64,000 nucleotides of DNA from an uncultured Acetatifactor sp. (GTDB lineage: Bacteria > Bacillota > Clostridia > Lachnospirales > Lachnospiraceae): positions 11,191 to 75,190 of the forward strand of contig CAJTSY010000006.1 of assembly GCA_910578995.1 (NCBI GenBank), in the 5' to 3' direction. The notes beneath the pieces are model-generated. The model worked only from the letters and a program-made list of their open reading frames with translations, made no database searches and was not told where the DNA came from. The position numbers and the translations under genes are program-made. This document shows, one piece after another, positions 7,538 through 17,200 of the stretch; position 1 is the stretch's first letter; each line of letters opens with the position of its first letter.

Positions 7538-9019
7538 ATGAAATTCAGAACAAGGCTGCGTGTCACATTTGTGACCATCATAGCCCTGCCGTTGGTGCTG
7601 ACGGCGTTGGCATTCTGCGGAATCGGGCTTTACCTGATGAACGTTCAGAAGGGATTTCCCATAGAAGAGCTTGATTACACGGCAATGACGGAGAACATGC
7701 GGGAAGTGGTGGATGCCACGGACAGGGTGTTCCTGACGCTGAAGAAGCAGGCGGCAGAGGACCCGTCCAGGCTTGCGGACCGGGAATACCTGGAGACTGT
7801 GAGTTCCCAGATCGCCCGCAAGACGACCTATATTATCGTGAGAAAGGGCGAGGAGCTTTATTTTGCGGGGAACGAAGAGGCGGCGGAGGCGATCTTTCCC
7901 ATGCTGCCGCTCTATGGACAGGAGGGAACGGCTGAGGAGTCCGGTATTTATTTTGACGAGATGGACAAGTTTGTGAAGGCGGTGGATTTTCCGTTTCCGG
8001 ATGGGGACAGGGGGAGCGCGTTTGTGGTTACGAAGGTGAATTCCCTGATCTCAAGAAAGCTTCTCGTGGACATGTTTGTGGCGATCTTTCTGATTCTGAT
8101 CTTTACGGGACTGATGCTTACCAGATGGATCCACAAAGGGGTTTTTAATCCTATCAATGAACTGAATGTGGCCATGCGTAAGATCAAGGAAGGCAATTTC
8201 GATTACATTCTTGAGACGGATGCCAGAGGGGAGATCGGGGACCTGTACCGGAATTATGAGGATATGCGGCTGCGGCTGAAGGAAAATGCCCAGGAGAGCC
8301 GTGAGAGTGAGAGGCAGAACCGGGAACTGGTGAGCAATATATCCCACGACCTGAAAACCCCCATCACGGCCATCAAAGGATATGTGGAAGGCATCCTTGA
8401 CGGCGTGGCTGTGACTCCCGAGAAGATGGATAAATATATCAAGACCATTTACAACAAGGCCAACGACATGGAGAGGCTGATCAATGAGCTGACTTATTAT
8501 TCCGGCATCGACAACAACAGGATACCGTACAATTTTCACCGGATTAACGTGGCGGACTATTTTGGGGACTGTGTGGAAGAGGTTGGGCTGGATCTGGAAC
8601 AGAAAAATATCCAGCTGAACTATTCCAATCTGGCCCCGCCGGATACGGTAGTTATTGCGGATCCGGAGCAGATGAAGAAAGTCATCAACAATATTATCAG
8701 CAACAGCGTAAAATATATGGAAAAGGAGCCGGGCGCCATCGATATCCGGATTCTGGACGGGGCGGATTCCATTCAGATTGAAATCGAGGACAACGGCAAG
8801 GGAATTGCCCAGAAAGACCTGCCCAAAATCTTCGAGCGGTTTTACCGCACGGATGCGTCGAGGAATTCCGCCCAGGGAGGCAGCGGTATCGGGCTGTCCA
8901 TTGTGAAGAAGATTATCGAGGACCACGGCGGGTATATATGGGCCACCAGCAGAGAGGGTGAGGGAACATGTATGCACTTTGTGCTGAGAAAATATATAGA
9001 GCTGCAGCAGGACGAATAA
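7538..9019 (+). CDS. Membrane sensor histidine kinase
   Basis: 493 residues from the ATG at 7538, which gives a normal basic N-terminus before the first membrane segment; an in-frame ATG at 7508 lies in the repeat and is less likely. Order: TM1 (about 8-32), extracytoplasmic sensor region, TM2 (about 175-195), HAMP, HisKA with His270 in SNISHDLKTP, then HATPase_c with N (NNIISNSVKY), G1 (DNGKG), F and G2 (GGSGIGL) boxes. It phosphorylates the regulator encoded 36 bp downstream. Being divergent from vanG, it could be a VanS-like sensor, but kinase-before-regulator order is opposite to known van operons, so the stimulus is unknown. Confidence 0.92.
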   Translation: MKFRTRLRVTFVTIIALPLVLTALAFCGIGLYLMNVQKGFPIEELDYTAMTENMREVVDATDRVFLTLKKQAAEDPSRLADREYLETVSSQIARKTTYIIVRKGEELYFAGNEEAAEAIFPMLPLYGQEGTAEESGIYFDEMDKFVKAVDFPFPDGDRGSAFVVTKVNSLISRKLLVDMFVAIFLILIFTGLMLTRWIHKGVFNPINELNVAMRKIKEGNFDYILETDARGEIGDLYRNYEDMRLRLKENAQESRESERQNRELVSNISHDLKTPITAIKGYVEGILDGVAVTPEKMDKYIKTIYNKANDMERLINELTYYSGIDNNRIPYNFHRINVADYFGDCVEEVGLDLEQKNIQLNYSNLAPPDTVVIADPEQMKKVINNIISNSVKYMEKEPGAIDIRILDGADSIQIEIEDNGKGIAQKDLPKIFERFYRTDASRNSAQGGSGIGLSIVKKIIEDHGGYIWATSREGEGTCMHFVLRKYIELQQDE

Positions 9020-9055
9020 CAAGACAATGACAGGGAGAAAGGCAGGACTTAGGAG

Positions 9056-9748
9056 ATGAGCAGGATTCTGATTATCGAGGACGAGGTGGCAATCGCGGAT
9101 CTGGAGAAAGATTATCTGGAGCTGAGCGATTTCCAGGTGGACATCTGTAATACGGGGGATGAAGGGCTTAACATGGCTTTGAACGGCGAGTATAACCTGG
9201 TGATTCTGGATCTGATGCTGCCGGGGATGGACGGCTTTGAGGTATGCCGGAAAATCAGGGAGGAGAAGAACATCCCGATCCTGATGGTTTCGGCCAAGAA
9301 GGACGATATCGACAAGATCAGGGGGCTTGGCCTGGGGGCGGACGACTACATGACCAAACCTTTCAGCCCCAGTGAGCTGGTGGCCAGGGTGAAGGCCCAT
9401 ATGGCCAGGTATGAGCGCCTGGTGGGCACCAACCAGAAGCCCCAGAACGACATAGTGGAGATCAGGGGAATCCGCATTGACAAGACGGCGCGCCGTGTAT
9501 ATATAGGCGGCGAGGAGAAGACCTTCACCACCAAGGAGTTTGACCTGCTGACTTTTCTGGCGGAGAATCCCAACCATGTATATACCAAGGAAGAGCTCTT
9601 CCGGGAGATCTGGGACATGGATTCCATCGGGGATATCGCCACGGTGACGGTGCATATAAAGAAGATCCGGGAGAAGATAGAGAAGGATACCGCGAAACCT
9701 CAGTATATCGAGACCATCTGGGGGGTGGGATACCGCTTCAAGGTGTGA
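9056..9748 (+). CDS. OmpR/PhoB family response regulator
   Basis: 230 residues. The receiver domain has Asp52 as phosphoacceptor (LDLMLPGMDG), acidic pocket residues near the N-terminus (IEDE) and the conserved Lys in DYMTKPF. A winged-helix Trans_reg_C domain follows, ending WGVGYRFKV. It lies 36 bp after the kinase gene with a ribosome-binding site, so they form one operon. Candidate targets are the divergent vanG-vanT genes and its own duplicated upstream segment; this is inference from position. Confidence 0.93.
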   Translation: MSRILIIEDEVAIADLEKDYLELSDFQVDICNTGDEGLNMALNGEYNLVILDLMLPGMDGFEVCRKIREEKNIPILMVSAKKDDIDKIRGLGLGADDYMTKPFSPSELVARVKAHMARYERLVGTNQKPQNDIVEIRGIRIDKTARRVYIGGEEKTFTTKEFDLLTFLAENPNHVYTKEELFREIWDMDSIGDIATVTVHIKKIREKIEKDTAKPQYIETIWGVGYRFKV

Positions 9749-9876
9749 CCGGACGAAGCTGTTTCTTCTGCCCGGGGCTTGCGGTAATCATGGTGCGGCG
9801 GCTGTTCACGCGGAGGAGATGCGAAGAATTGGCCGGGCTGTGGTTTTAGGGCTGAGGGCGCCGGGAGCGCGGAGTA

Positions 9877-9916
9877 AAAAGGGGTGTATTTCCGTAAAAG
9901 GAAATGTGCCCCTTTT
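9877..9916 (+). terminator. Intrinsic terminator after two-component operon
   Basis: Long hairpin with outer arms AAAAGGGG / CCCCTTTT and inner arms ATTTCC / GGAAAT, ending in TTTT. It lies about 130 bp past the regulator stop. The rest of the 450-bp gap to the sulfatase holds no gene I can support. Confidence 0.65.
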
Positions 9917-10035
9917 GCTGTCCGCACCAGTGCCGCGCTGTCGCCGACAGGCGTGTCCGCCGCATTGCTTCCCTCCTCGCTTTGTCCTGGGGCAGATATC
10001 AGATGCTGATTACCCGGGAATGAATGCAGCGGTGT

Positions 10036-10201
10036 ACTAGTATGACCCTCACCAATTAACCACATGTTTCACTTGTCTAAATTTCCGTCTGCGTCGTTGT
10101 CGTCGGTCAACGATGCCACCGCATCGCCTCCCTCCTCCGCCTAGCAGGCCGAAAATTTATCCTTCGTGAAACATAGTGGTAATTGGTGTGGGTCATACTA
10201 G
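10036..10201. repeat. MITE-like element with long terminal inverted repeats
   Basis: Left arm 10036-10072 and right arm 10166-10201 are near-perfect inverted copies of about 36 bp (both ends read CTAGTATGACCC inward, with one substitution and small indels). The 93-bp core contains GTCGTCGGTCAACGATG and has no ORF. The right arm supplies the sulfatase stop codon. It could be a non-autonomous mobile element or a REP-like repeat. Confidence 0.7.
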
Positions 10202-11649
10202 GATCTCGGCGGCAGGAAGGAAAGGCAGCTCCTCTGCGGCCTTCCCGGAATCAGGCGCACCCCGTCCGTGTACCCTTCCTCCCTTCCGGCAAGCTCTTTT
10301 ATGAGAATTCCGCGCAGATATTCGATCCGCTCCCGGCACTCCGGATCCCCTATGGCATCGTGGAGCTCCTGGGGGTCGGAGTCCAGGCGGAAATACTGCT
10401 CCCTTCCGGATTCCATGAACCAGCAGTATTTATCATGCTCCGTGACGATATACTGGTTTCCCAGATCCCCGCCGCTGTGTTCCCCGTGCAGGTATTCCCT
10501 GCTGTTGTCATGAAGCAGGGACATGCCGTCTATGGATTCCGGAATTTCTCCTCCGGCCAGTTCTGTCAGGGTGGGAAGAATGTCCCGCAGCTCCGCAAGT
10601 CTGCTGCACCGGGAGCCGCGCTCCATGCCCGGAACCCCGGAGAGGATCAGCGGGATATGAATGCTTCCCTGGTAAGGCCGGGTCTTGCGGAAGGTATAAT
10701 GGTCGCCCAGAAGCTCGCCGTGGTCTGAAGTAAATAATATAACGGTATCCTGATAACGGCCGTCGTCTTTCAGGGCGTCAAGCAGCCGGCCGATCTGATT
10801 GTCCAGGTGGCTGATGCAGGCATAATAGCCGATCCGGGCCTGCCGCATCAGTTCCGGATCCACGGAACCCGTGTCCGCGTCCGTGAGCCTGCCCAGGCGC
10901 TGCAGCCGTTCCCGGTCAGCCCAGTCCCCTATTGCGGGCGGTGTAAGCTCCCGGTGGCGGTAAAGGTCAAAGAAGGCTTCCGGGGCGTCAAAGGGCGGGT
11001 GGGGACGGAGATAGGATGCCATGAGGAAGAAAGGCATGGAACGGTCCCGGCGGCGCAGGAAGTCGATGGAACGGTCCGTCACCCAGTTGGTGGGATGGAG
11101 CCTTTCCTCATACATCCAGGGGCGGGCGGTAAAAGAATTGCATTCAAGCCCGCAGTCCGTCACATCCCGGTCAATGCCAAGCTGTGTCTTCAGCCAGTAA
11201 AAATAATCGTCAGCAATTTTCTGGTTTTCCGCATAGGGGACGTTTCCGTTCCGGTAGGCATGCAGGTACCCGTCATGAAGCTCTATATTGTGGAAGCCCA
11301 TCAGATTGCGCAGGGGATGCACATGCATTTTCCCCACACACTGGGTGTAATAACCGTTTTTGGACAGTTCGCCCGCCATGGTGACGGGGTAATCCCAGGC
11401 AACCCGATCCTGGTATCCCACCCTGCCGTGGTTTTCCTGCTTCAGGCCCGTGTGCAGCGCGCAGCGGGCGGGAATGCAGCTCGGGCAGGCGGTGTAGGCG
11501 TTGGTGTAAAGTACGCCGGTGGACGCCAGATGGTCCAGGTAAGGGGTCTTCACGTTGGGATGGCCGGCGATTCCCATGCAGTCGCCGCGCATCTGGTCCG
11601 TCATGATCAGAAGAATGTTTGGTTTTCGGGGGATGGATTGTTTTTGCAT
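10198..11649 (-). CDS. Type I sulfatase (arylsulfatase family)
   Basis: 483 residues, no signal peptide. The family signature C-x-P-x-R is Cys58-Ile-Pro-Ala-Arg62; Cys58 would become formylglycine, which in anaerobes needs an anSME radical-SAM enzyme not seen here. Metal-binding motifs are the N-terminal TDQMRGD and the later SDHGELLGDH. The family hydrolyses sulfate esters, in gut species often from mucin or glycosaminoglycan sugars, but the absence of a secretion signal means it acts on imported sugars. AGGAGG lies 7 bases before the ATG. The last codons and the TAG stop lie in the inverted-repeat element, so the tail may have been altered by its arrival. Confidence 0.92.
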   Translation of the reverse strand: MQKQSIPRKPNILLIMTDQMRGDCMGIAGHPNVKTPYLDHLASTGVLYTNAYTACPSCIPARCALHTGLKQENHGRVGYQDRVAWDYPVTMAGELSKNGYYTQCVGKMHVHPLRNLMGFHNIELHDGYLHAYRNGNVPYAENQKIADDYFYWLKTQLGIDRDVTDCGLECNSFTARPWMYEERLHPTNWVTDRSIDFLRRRDRSMPFFLMASYLRPHPPFDAPEAFFDLYRHRELTPPAIGDWADRERLQRLGRLTDADTGSVDPELMRQARIGYYACISHLDNQIGRLLDALKDDGRYQDTVILFTSDHGELLGDHYTFRKTRPYQGSIHIPLILSGVPGMERGSRCSRLAELRDILPTLTELAGGEIPESIDGMSLLHDNSREYLHGEHSGGDLGNQYIVTEHDKYCWFMESGREQYFRLDSDPQELHDAIGDPECRERIEYLRGILIKELAGREEGYTDGVRLIPGRPQRSCLSFLPPRS

Positions 11650-11803
11650 TTGAGTTCCTCCTGTGCATTTATGGCAGTTTTTTTATTGGTGGTGGAGCTT
11701 TTCCGGATCATTCCGCCAGTTTCTGGAAAAATGCCGTGCCGCCCTTGTAATTCATTGTATTGTTTCCCGCGCGCCGTGTCAATGTCATGCATCAAAAAGT
11801 TTC

Positions 11804-11832
11804 TTGAAAACCTGCGTTCCTTTTGGTAGAAT
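11804..11832 (+). promoter_or_regulatory. Promoter of the kinase-helicase-Hsp70 operon
   Basis: TTGAAA (11804-11809), 17-bp spacer, TAGAAT (11827-11832), about 35 bp before the first gene. This is the only good promoter seen before the terminator at 23541. Confidence 0.6.
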
Positions 11833-11866
11833 AAGAAAGGAATGTGTCAAAGGAGGAAACGGGGAT

Positions 11867-13219
11867 ATGGACAGCATAAAGAGGGGGAATTTTGAATTTG
11901 TCAGGGAGATTTTTCCCGAATTATATGAGAATCTGACAAAGGCGGAAAGCCAGAGCCGGATGGATTACAAAGAGACGGGACGTCAGTTGCGGGATGTTTT
12001 TGAGGCGTACTGCGATCATCTGATAGAGGAAAACGGAATGACGGTTCTGGAGGAGGGAGACGCATTGGCGGCAAAGATCAGGGAGCTGCGGAGTGCGGGG
12101 AAAATGCCGTCCTTTCCCAGATATGGGTATCTGTCCATGGAGGGCAGGAGAGAGTCGGGATTCTGGGATGCGATATGGCGGCAGTTCGGCAATGCCTGTT
12201 CTCACAGGAGATTGTTAAACCAGAAAGCGCCTGCCGTGACCTACGAGAATCTTTTGACGGTTTTTAAGATTATATTTAACGTTTTTAAGTGGGAATATAC
12301 AAGAAGGCGCGGGGGAAAGGCCGCCGGGGAGATCGGGGATTTCCAGGAGGATCTGATGCCCATCGGCAGGAGCTATGTGGTAAGCGGGAAGGCTCCTGTA
12401 GACAAGGCCATGACAAACTGCATCAGGGAGTATGAGACCTGTCTCTACAACGATTCCGGGAAGCTGCAGAAGTACGGAATCGTCCGGGTCTTTGACAAGA
12501 AAAGCATGGATGAAAAGCTTCTGGCGGTCCGGGATGCGGAGGCGTTCAACGAAGCGGCAGGTGAGGCCGGAATACAGTTCGACGGAAATGTCCAGGTGGA
12601 GGTGATCTCTTCCATTCAGTCTTCCGGCAGTGATTTTTACATTATTATATATAACTTCTCCAGAAAACCGGTACATTTAAATGAGAGTGTGACAGCAGAA
12701 CTTACCATGTCCGGGCGCATGAAACTGTGCAGGGATATCGCCGCCATACTGGGGAAGTTTCACGGCCTGGACACCCCTATTTACCACCGTAATTTGTCTT
12801 ACGACAGCATTTATGTGTGTACCGGAAAGCAGGGGGAGCTGGAGCCCAGTATCATCAAACTGGACTGCGCCAAGATCGTGTCGGAGGAGTACGGCACAGT
12901 GATCCAGACCCTGGAGAACAGGGAGAAGATGATGCAGCAGCGGAAGCTCCTGAAATATGTGGCGCCGGAAGTCAGGCGCATGACTAATGGGCAGAATATA
13001 AGCATCGACTGGGAGAAGGCGGACATCTATTCCCTGGGCATTCTGTTCGGGGATATTCTGCGGGCTTCCTTTGCGGCGGATCCGGCATCCATGGCGAAAC
13101 TGCAGAAGCAGGGAGCCGATGTGCGGCTGCTGCAGCTGACGGAACAGATGATAAACGGAAACCCTGCCATGCGTCCCTCCGCGGATGCGGTCTTAAAAAA
13201 GTTGGAGGAGATTCTGTGA
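11867..13219 (+). CDS. DUF4145/HEPN-like plus pseudokinase protein
   Basis: 451 residues from the ATG at 11867, chosen for AGGAGG about 11 bases upstream. Residues 1-150 are helical and resemble DUF4145/HEPN-type domains (weak call). Residues about 160-451 have a protein-kinase fold: YHRNLSYDSIYV at 306-317 stands for the HRD loop, with His307-Arg308 but Asn309 in place of the catalytic Asp; LDCAK (Asp333) stands for DFG; APE is 366-368; and no clear VAIK lysine is visible. It is therefore likely a pseudokinase, perhaps a scaffold or activator. Its stop overlaps the next gene, an intact kinase, by GTGA. Confidence 0.75.
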   Translation: MDSIKRGNFEFVREIFPELYENLTKAESQSRMDYKETGRQLRDVFEAYCDHLIEENGMTVLEEGDALAAKIRELRSAGKMPSFPRYGYLSMEGRRESGFWDAIWRQFGNACSHRRLLNQKAPAVTYENLLTVFKIIFNVFKWEYTRRRGGKAAGEIGDFQEDLMPIGRSYVVSGKAPVDKAMTNCIREYETCLYNDSGKLQKYGIVRVFDKKSMDEKLLAVRDAEAFNEAAGEAGIQFDGNVQVEVISSIQSSGSDFYIIIYNFSRKPVHLNESVTAELTMSGRMKLCRDIAAILGKFHGLDTPIYHRNLSYDSIYVCTGKQGELEPSIIKLDCAKIVSEEYGTVIQTLENREKMMQQRKLLKYVAPEVRRMTNGQNISIDWEKADIYSLGILFGDILRASFAADPASMAKLQKQGADVRLLQLTEQMINGNPAMRPSADAVLKKLEEIL

Positions 13220-14076
13220 CAGAATTAAAATTTCAGCAGGAACAGCGCTTTCGGTATAACGAGGCGGCCCATGTGACGCCCAACAGCGAGCTGTACAAGG
13301 CACAGGATCTGGTACTGAACCGGAATGTGGCCCTGAAAAAAGTGAAGATAACGGGAAATGACAGACGGGAAATCCAGAAAAATTATCAGCGGGCCATGCT
13401 GGAAGTGGGCGCCATGGTTCAGATCGCCGAGATGACTACAAAGATACCGAATATCTTCGGCACTTATTATGATGAAAAGAAGGCGGAACTATATATCATA
13501 ATGCAGTGGATCGGCGGGGAGACCCTGGCCCGGAAAATGGAGAGGAAGGTTCCGCCCTTTCAGGCGGTCCGGTGGATGGAGGAGTTGTGCCGGATTCTGG
13601 ACATTATGGGAAGGAAACGTTTCGTCCATAAGGATATCAAGCCCGAGAATATTATGTTTGACGAAAACGGGGAGCTGTACCTGATAGATTTTAACATCAC
13701 GGTCTCCGCGCCCAACCAGGAGGAGGGAACCCTGCATTACAGGGCGCCGGAGATGGAATATGGCTCCATGACTGCCTCCAGGGAGAAGGCGGACCAGTTT
13801 GCCGTGGGGGTGATACTGTACCAGCAGTTTACAGGAAGGGTTCCCCAGAGAATGATAGATTATGACATTTATGACACGGCGGGCCTGAAGTGGGATTTTT
13901 ACACGGAACCGGTTCAGGCGGCGCCGGAGACCGACCGGGGGATGAACCGGATCATCACAAAGCTTATGGCCTACAACCCGGGAGACAGATACCGCTCATA
14001 TTCGGAGCTGATCCGGGACTTGAGGGATGTGGAAAAGAGGTTAAGAAATGCAGGAAGATCTCAGGGAAGAAATTGA
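13216..14076 (+). CDS. Cytosolic serine/threonine protein kinase
   Basis: 286 residues, GTG start overlapping the upstream stop (GTGA). Hanks-type kinase with all core residues: VALKK with Lys41, HKDIKPEN with Asp140, Asp158 in LIDFN (DFG variant), and YRAPE at 175-179 followed by the F-helix DQFAVGVILYQQ. No transmembrane or PASTA domain, so unlike PrkC/Stk1 it is soluble. Fed by the pseudokinase gene and followed by a helicase and Hsp70, its substrates are probably operon partners; this is inference. The glycine-rich loop is degenerate. Confidence 0.9.
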   Translation: MTELKFQQEQRFRYNEAAHVTPNSELYKAQDLVLNRNVALKKVKITGNDRREIQKNYQRAMLEVGAMVQIAEMTTKIPNIFGTYYDEKKAELYIIMQWIGGETLARKMERKVPPFQAVRWMEELCRILDIMGRKRFVHKDIKPENIMFDENGELYLIDFNITVSAPNQEEGTLHYRAPEMEYGSMTASREKADQFAVGVILYQQFTGRVPQRMIDYDIYDTAGLKWDFYTEPVQAAPETDRGMNRIITKLMAYNPGDRYRSYSELIRDLRDVEKRLRNAGRSQGRN

Positions 14077-14167
14077 CGGGCTGTTTGAGGATATGTTAAA
14101 GGATGTGCTTCGCAGGGAAGGCATAGGGGAACTGCCGGAACATCTGGAGGCAGGGACGGAAGAGTGA
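14048..14167 (+). CDS. Small acidic ORF, 39 residues
   Basis: ATG at 14048 preceded by AAAGAGG; it overlaps the kinase 3' end by 29 bases and ends 54 bp before the helicase. The product is acidic and predicted helical, rich in Glu, Asp and Leu, with no known family. Overlap and ribosome-binding site suggest translational coupling, but an ORF this short could arise by chance. Confidence 0.4.
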   Translation: MQEDLREEIDGLFEDMLKDVLRREGIGELPEHLEAGTEE

Positions 14168-14221
14168 CAGGCATACCGTTAAGATGGAGACGGCTTTTGT
14201 GTCTGCGGGCAGGGGGAGAAA

Positions 14222-17200
14222 ATGCAGGTAATCAAATTTGACAGGGATGCGGTGAAGATCTGCGGCGTGATCAGGCTGGGGTTTACCAACAGGGCTTATC
14301 AGGAAATGAATAAGCTGCTGGAGGATCCGGAGCCTTATATCTGCGCCCTGTCAAAGCTGGGCAGGATCATCCTCACCCCTGGGAGGGAAGCGGACAGGTT
14401 TATGCTGCACACGGTTTTCGGAAATATCCTGTGCGGGGTAGACCAGAAGTCCGGGAACGGTTTTTCGGCTATTACCTTTCGGGAGAACAATCTGGATGCC
14501 CAGAACCGGGCCCTGAAATGGGGGATCATATGCAGCGTGGAGGATGGAATCGACGCGGGGGTGCTTTTGCCCAATTCCGGAATCTCCTACCGCTATTTTT
14601 CCGGGGAAAAATACGATTACAACAACCTGGAGCAGGATGAGGAGGGGATGAAGAGGGCACTGGGGACCATCGTGGAGCTCCTTGGCGAGAGCCGGGGGCC
14701 CAGGGGGATTCTGGAGAAAACGACTTTCGCCAGGGAGGAAGAGCCGGAGGAAGAGGAAGCACCGGAATTCGACTTTGCGGAACAGTGCCTGAAGGAGACT
14801 TTGAAGGAGGCGGAGCAGTATGCCGTTCTGGCCAGTGAACTGGAGGAGAAAAAGGCCCAGGAACAGGGGCAGCTTTCCTACAGCGCCTTTTACGCGTCGG
14901 ATTATGACAGGACGGACCGGATTGCCTATGTATTTGAAGTGGACTCCATAGACAAGAATGTGTTCAAGGCGGGGGTGCAGGTAGAGATCACCGGCAGCGG
15001 CGAGGAGAAAGTAAACGGCGAGATTGTGGAGACGGAGACCGGGGGCCCGGAGAAGCCGAAGGTCACCATCCTGTTCAACAAGCAGGTAAATGTGGATGTG
15101 TTTCCGGAGATGGGCTGGATCTCCCTGTCCTTTTCCACGGTAAATAAGGACGTGCAGCTGGAGGCCAATGAAAAAATCGCAAACGGCACGGCCAGGGCAA
15201 AGTATTTCAAAGATGTCCTGGGGGCAAACGCTCCCTCCGGATTTGAGGAAAAGGATCTGTCACAGGTGGAGGAACGGCTGTCCCACGAAAAATATCCTCC
15301 CAATGAAAGCCAGATGACGGCCATCAAAAAGGGAATCAACTCCAAAGACATTTTCCTGGTGATGGGGCCTCCGGGCACCGGCAAGACCACGGTTATCCTG
15401 GAATGGGTGAGATATTTCGTGGGGGTGGAGCGGAAACGGGTTCTGGTGTCCTCCCAGAATAATAAGGCTGTGGACAATGTACTGGCCAGGCTTATCGAGG
15501 ATAAAGACATTGATGTAATAAGAATCGGTTCAGAGGCCAAGCTCCAGTCGGAAGTCATTCCATATATGTTTGAGAACAAGCTGAAGACGCTGAACGGGAA
15601 AATCGACCAGGCCACAGGGGAGACCATCGGGAAACTGGAGACGGCAGTTGAGAGGTGGCGGGCTTACGCAGATTCCTTTTTTCCCTTTCAGAGGCAGCTG
15701 CGGGAAATCGAGGAGCTGAAATCCCAGCTGGAGAGGGAGATCCGGGAGGGTCTGCTCCCCATATGCCGGAAACAGAATGGGGCTTACGGCACATACCTTC
15801 AGCTCGTGCAGGAAAAAGACAGAATCCAGGAAAAGCTCACAAGGTGCAATGCGCTGATCGCGGAATATGAGGGCAAGAATGCTCTCCAGAAGTTTCTGCT
15901 GCGGGAGAAGAATGAGGGAAACCTGAAAGCCAGGGGGGAACTGCTGCTCCTTTTGGGGGAACAGAACTGGAAAATCCGTCAGCTGGTATCAAAATATAAT
16001 CAGTACCGGGAGTTTTATAATACGCAGAAGCAGGTGATGAAGGACAGTTTCCGGACCAGAATGATGAAGGCGCGCAGGCGCAGCATCCGGGATGCGGAAG
16101 GCTACAGGGATGAGGCGGTCAGGCCGGAAGTCCCGGGAATCGGGGGATGTTTTGAGGGACTCCGGTTTTCCGGGGATTTCCTCCGCTCCCCGGAGAAACT
16201 GGAAAAATACATAGAGGCCATCCACTGGGAGATCCGCCGGGCAGAAAAGCTTCTGGCCGTGGAGAGAAGGTGGCGGGAAAGCATTGTGGAAAAGCAGAAT
16301 TACGCGCTGAATGAAGTGGTGCTGGAGACAGTGGATCTGGTGGGGGCTACCTGCATCGGAATCAATTCCCAGAAACGCTTTTCCAGCCTGCACTTTGACG
16401 TGACCATTATCGACGAGGCGGGACAGATTCAGATACACAATGCCCTGGTGCCCATGTCCGTGTCCAACAAGGTGATCATGCTGGGAGACCACAAGCAGAT
16501 TCCTCCCTCCGCGGACCAGGAACTGGTGGAACTGTGCGAGATGAATCAGGTGAACCCGGAACTGCTGAAGATGAGCCTGTTTGAGAAGCTGTATAAGGAA
16601 CTGCCGGAGACCAACAGCATGATGCTGGATACCCAGTACCGTATGCCCGGCGAGATCGCGGATATTCTGTCGGAATGGTTCTATGAGGGGGAATATAAAT
16701 CGCCTCCCTTCAAGCGGGAACTGGAGAGCCTGTTCCCCGGGCTGTCCCCGAAACCCTTCCTGATCGTGGATACTTCAAAGGAATCCGGAAGGCGTGAGAA
16801 GAGAACGGAGAGCAGGGGTACCTACAATGACCTGGAGGCGGCGGTCTGTGACCGTATACTGGGGTATATCGTAAGGGAAGTACCGGAATTTGACCTGAAA
16901 AATGTGGGGATCATTTCAGCCTATAAGGACCAGGTGAACCGGATCCGGAAGGAAATAAAGCACACCGTGGGCGAGGAGTACGTAGGCGAGATGGTGGCCA
17001 CCCTGGACAGTTACCAGGGGCAGGAGAGGGATCTGATTTTTTACAGTTTTACGAAGAGTTCGGACAAGGCTCCTTCCATGAACAGGATCGGATTTTTGAA
17101 TGAACTGAGACGGTTAAACGTGGCAATGAGCCGCTGCAAGAAGATGCTTGTGATGATCGGGGACATGGAATTTCTGGCCGGATGCATGCACCAGAACCAG

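Noticed and set aside
8051..9655. 534-residue minus-strand open frame
   Set aside because: Covers the sensor kinase and regulator genes in antisense; no motif or ribosome-binding site.
7508..9748. Naming the kinase-regulator pair vanS/vanR
   Set aside because: Divergent position next to vanG is suggestive, but kinase-first order and generic motifs do not establish it.
9819..10040. 73-residue plus-strand ORF between terminator and repeat
   Set aside because: No ribosome-binding site, Arg/Pro/Cys-rich translation, and it spans the terminator hairpin.
11663..11866. N-terminal extension of the pseudokinase protein
   Set aside because: The added 68 residues cross the predicted promoter and have no ribosome-binding site; AGGAGG supports the ATG at 11867.
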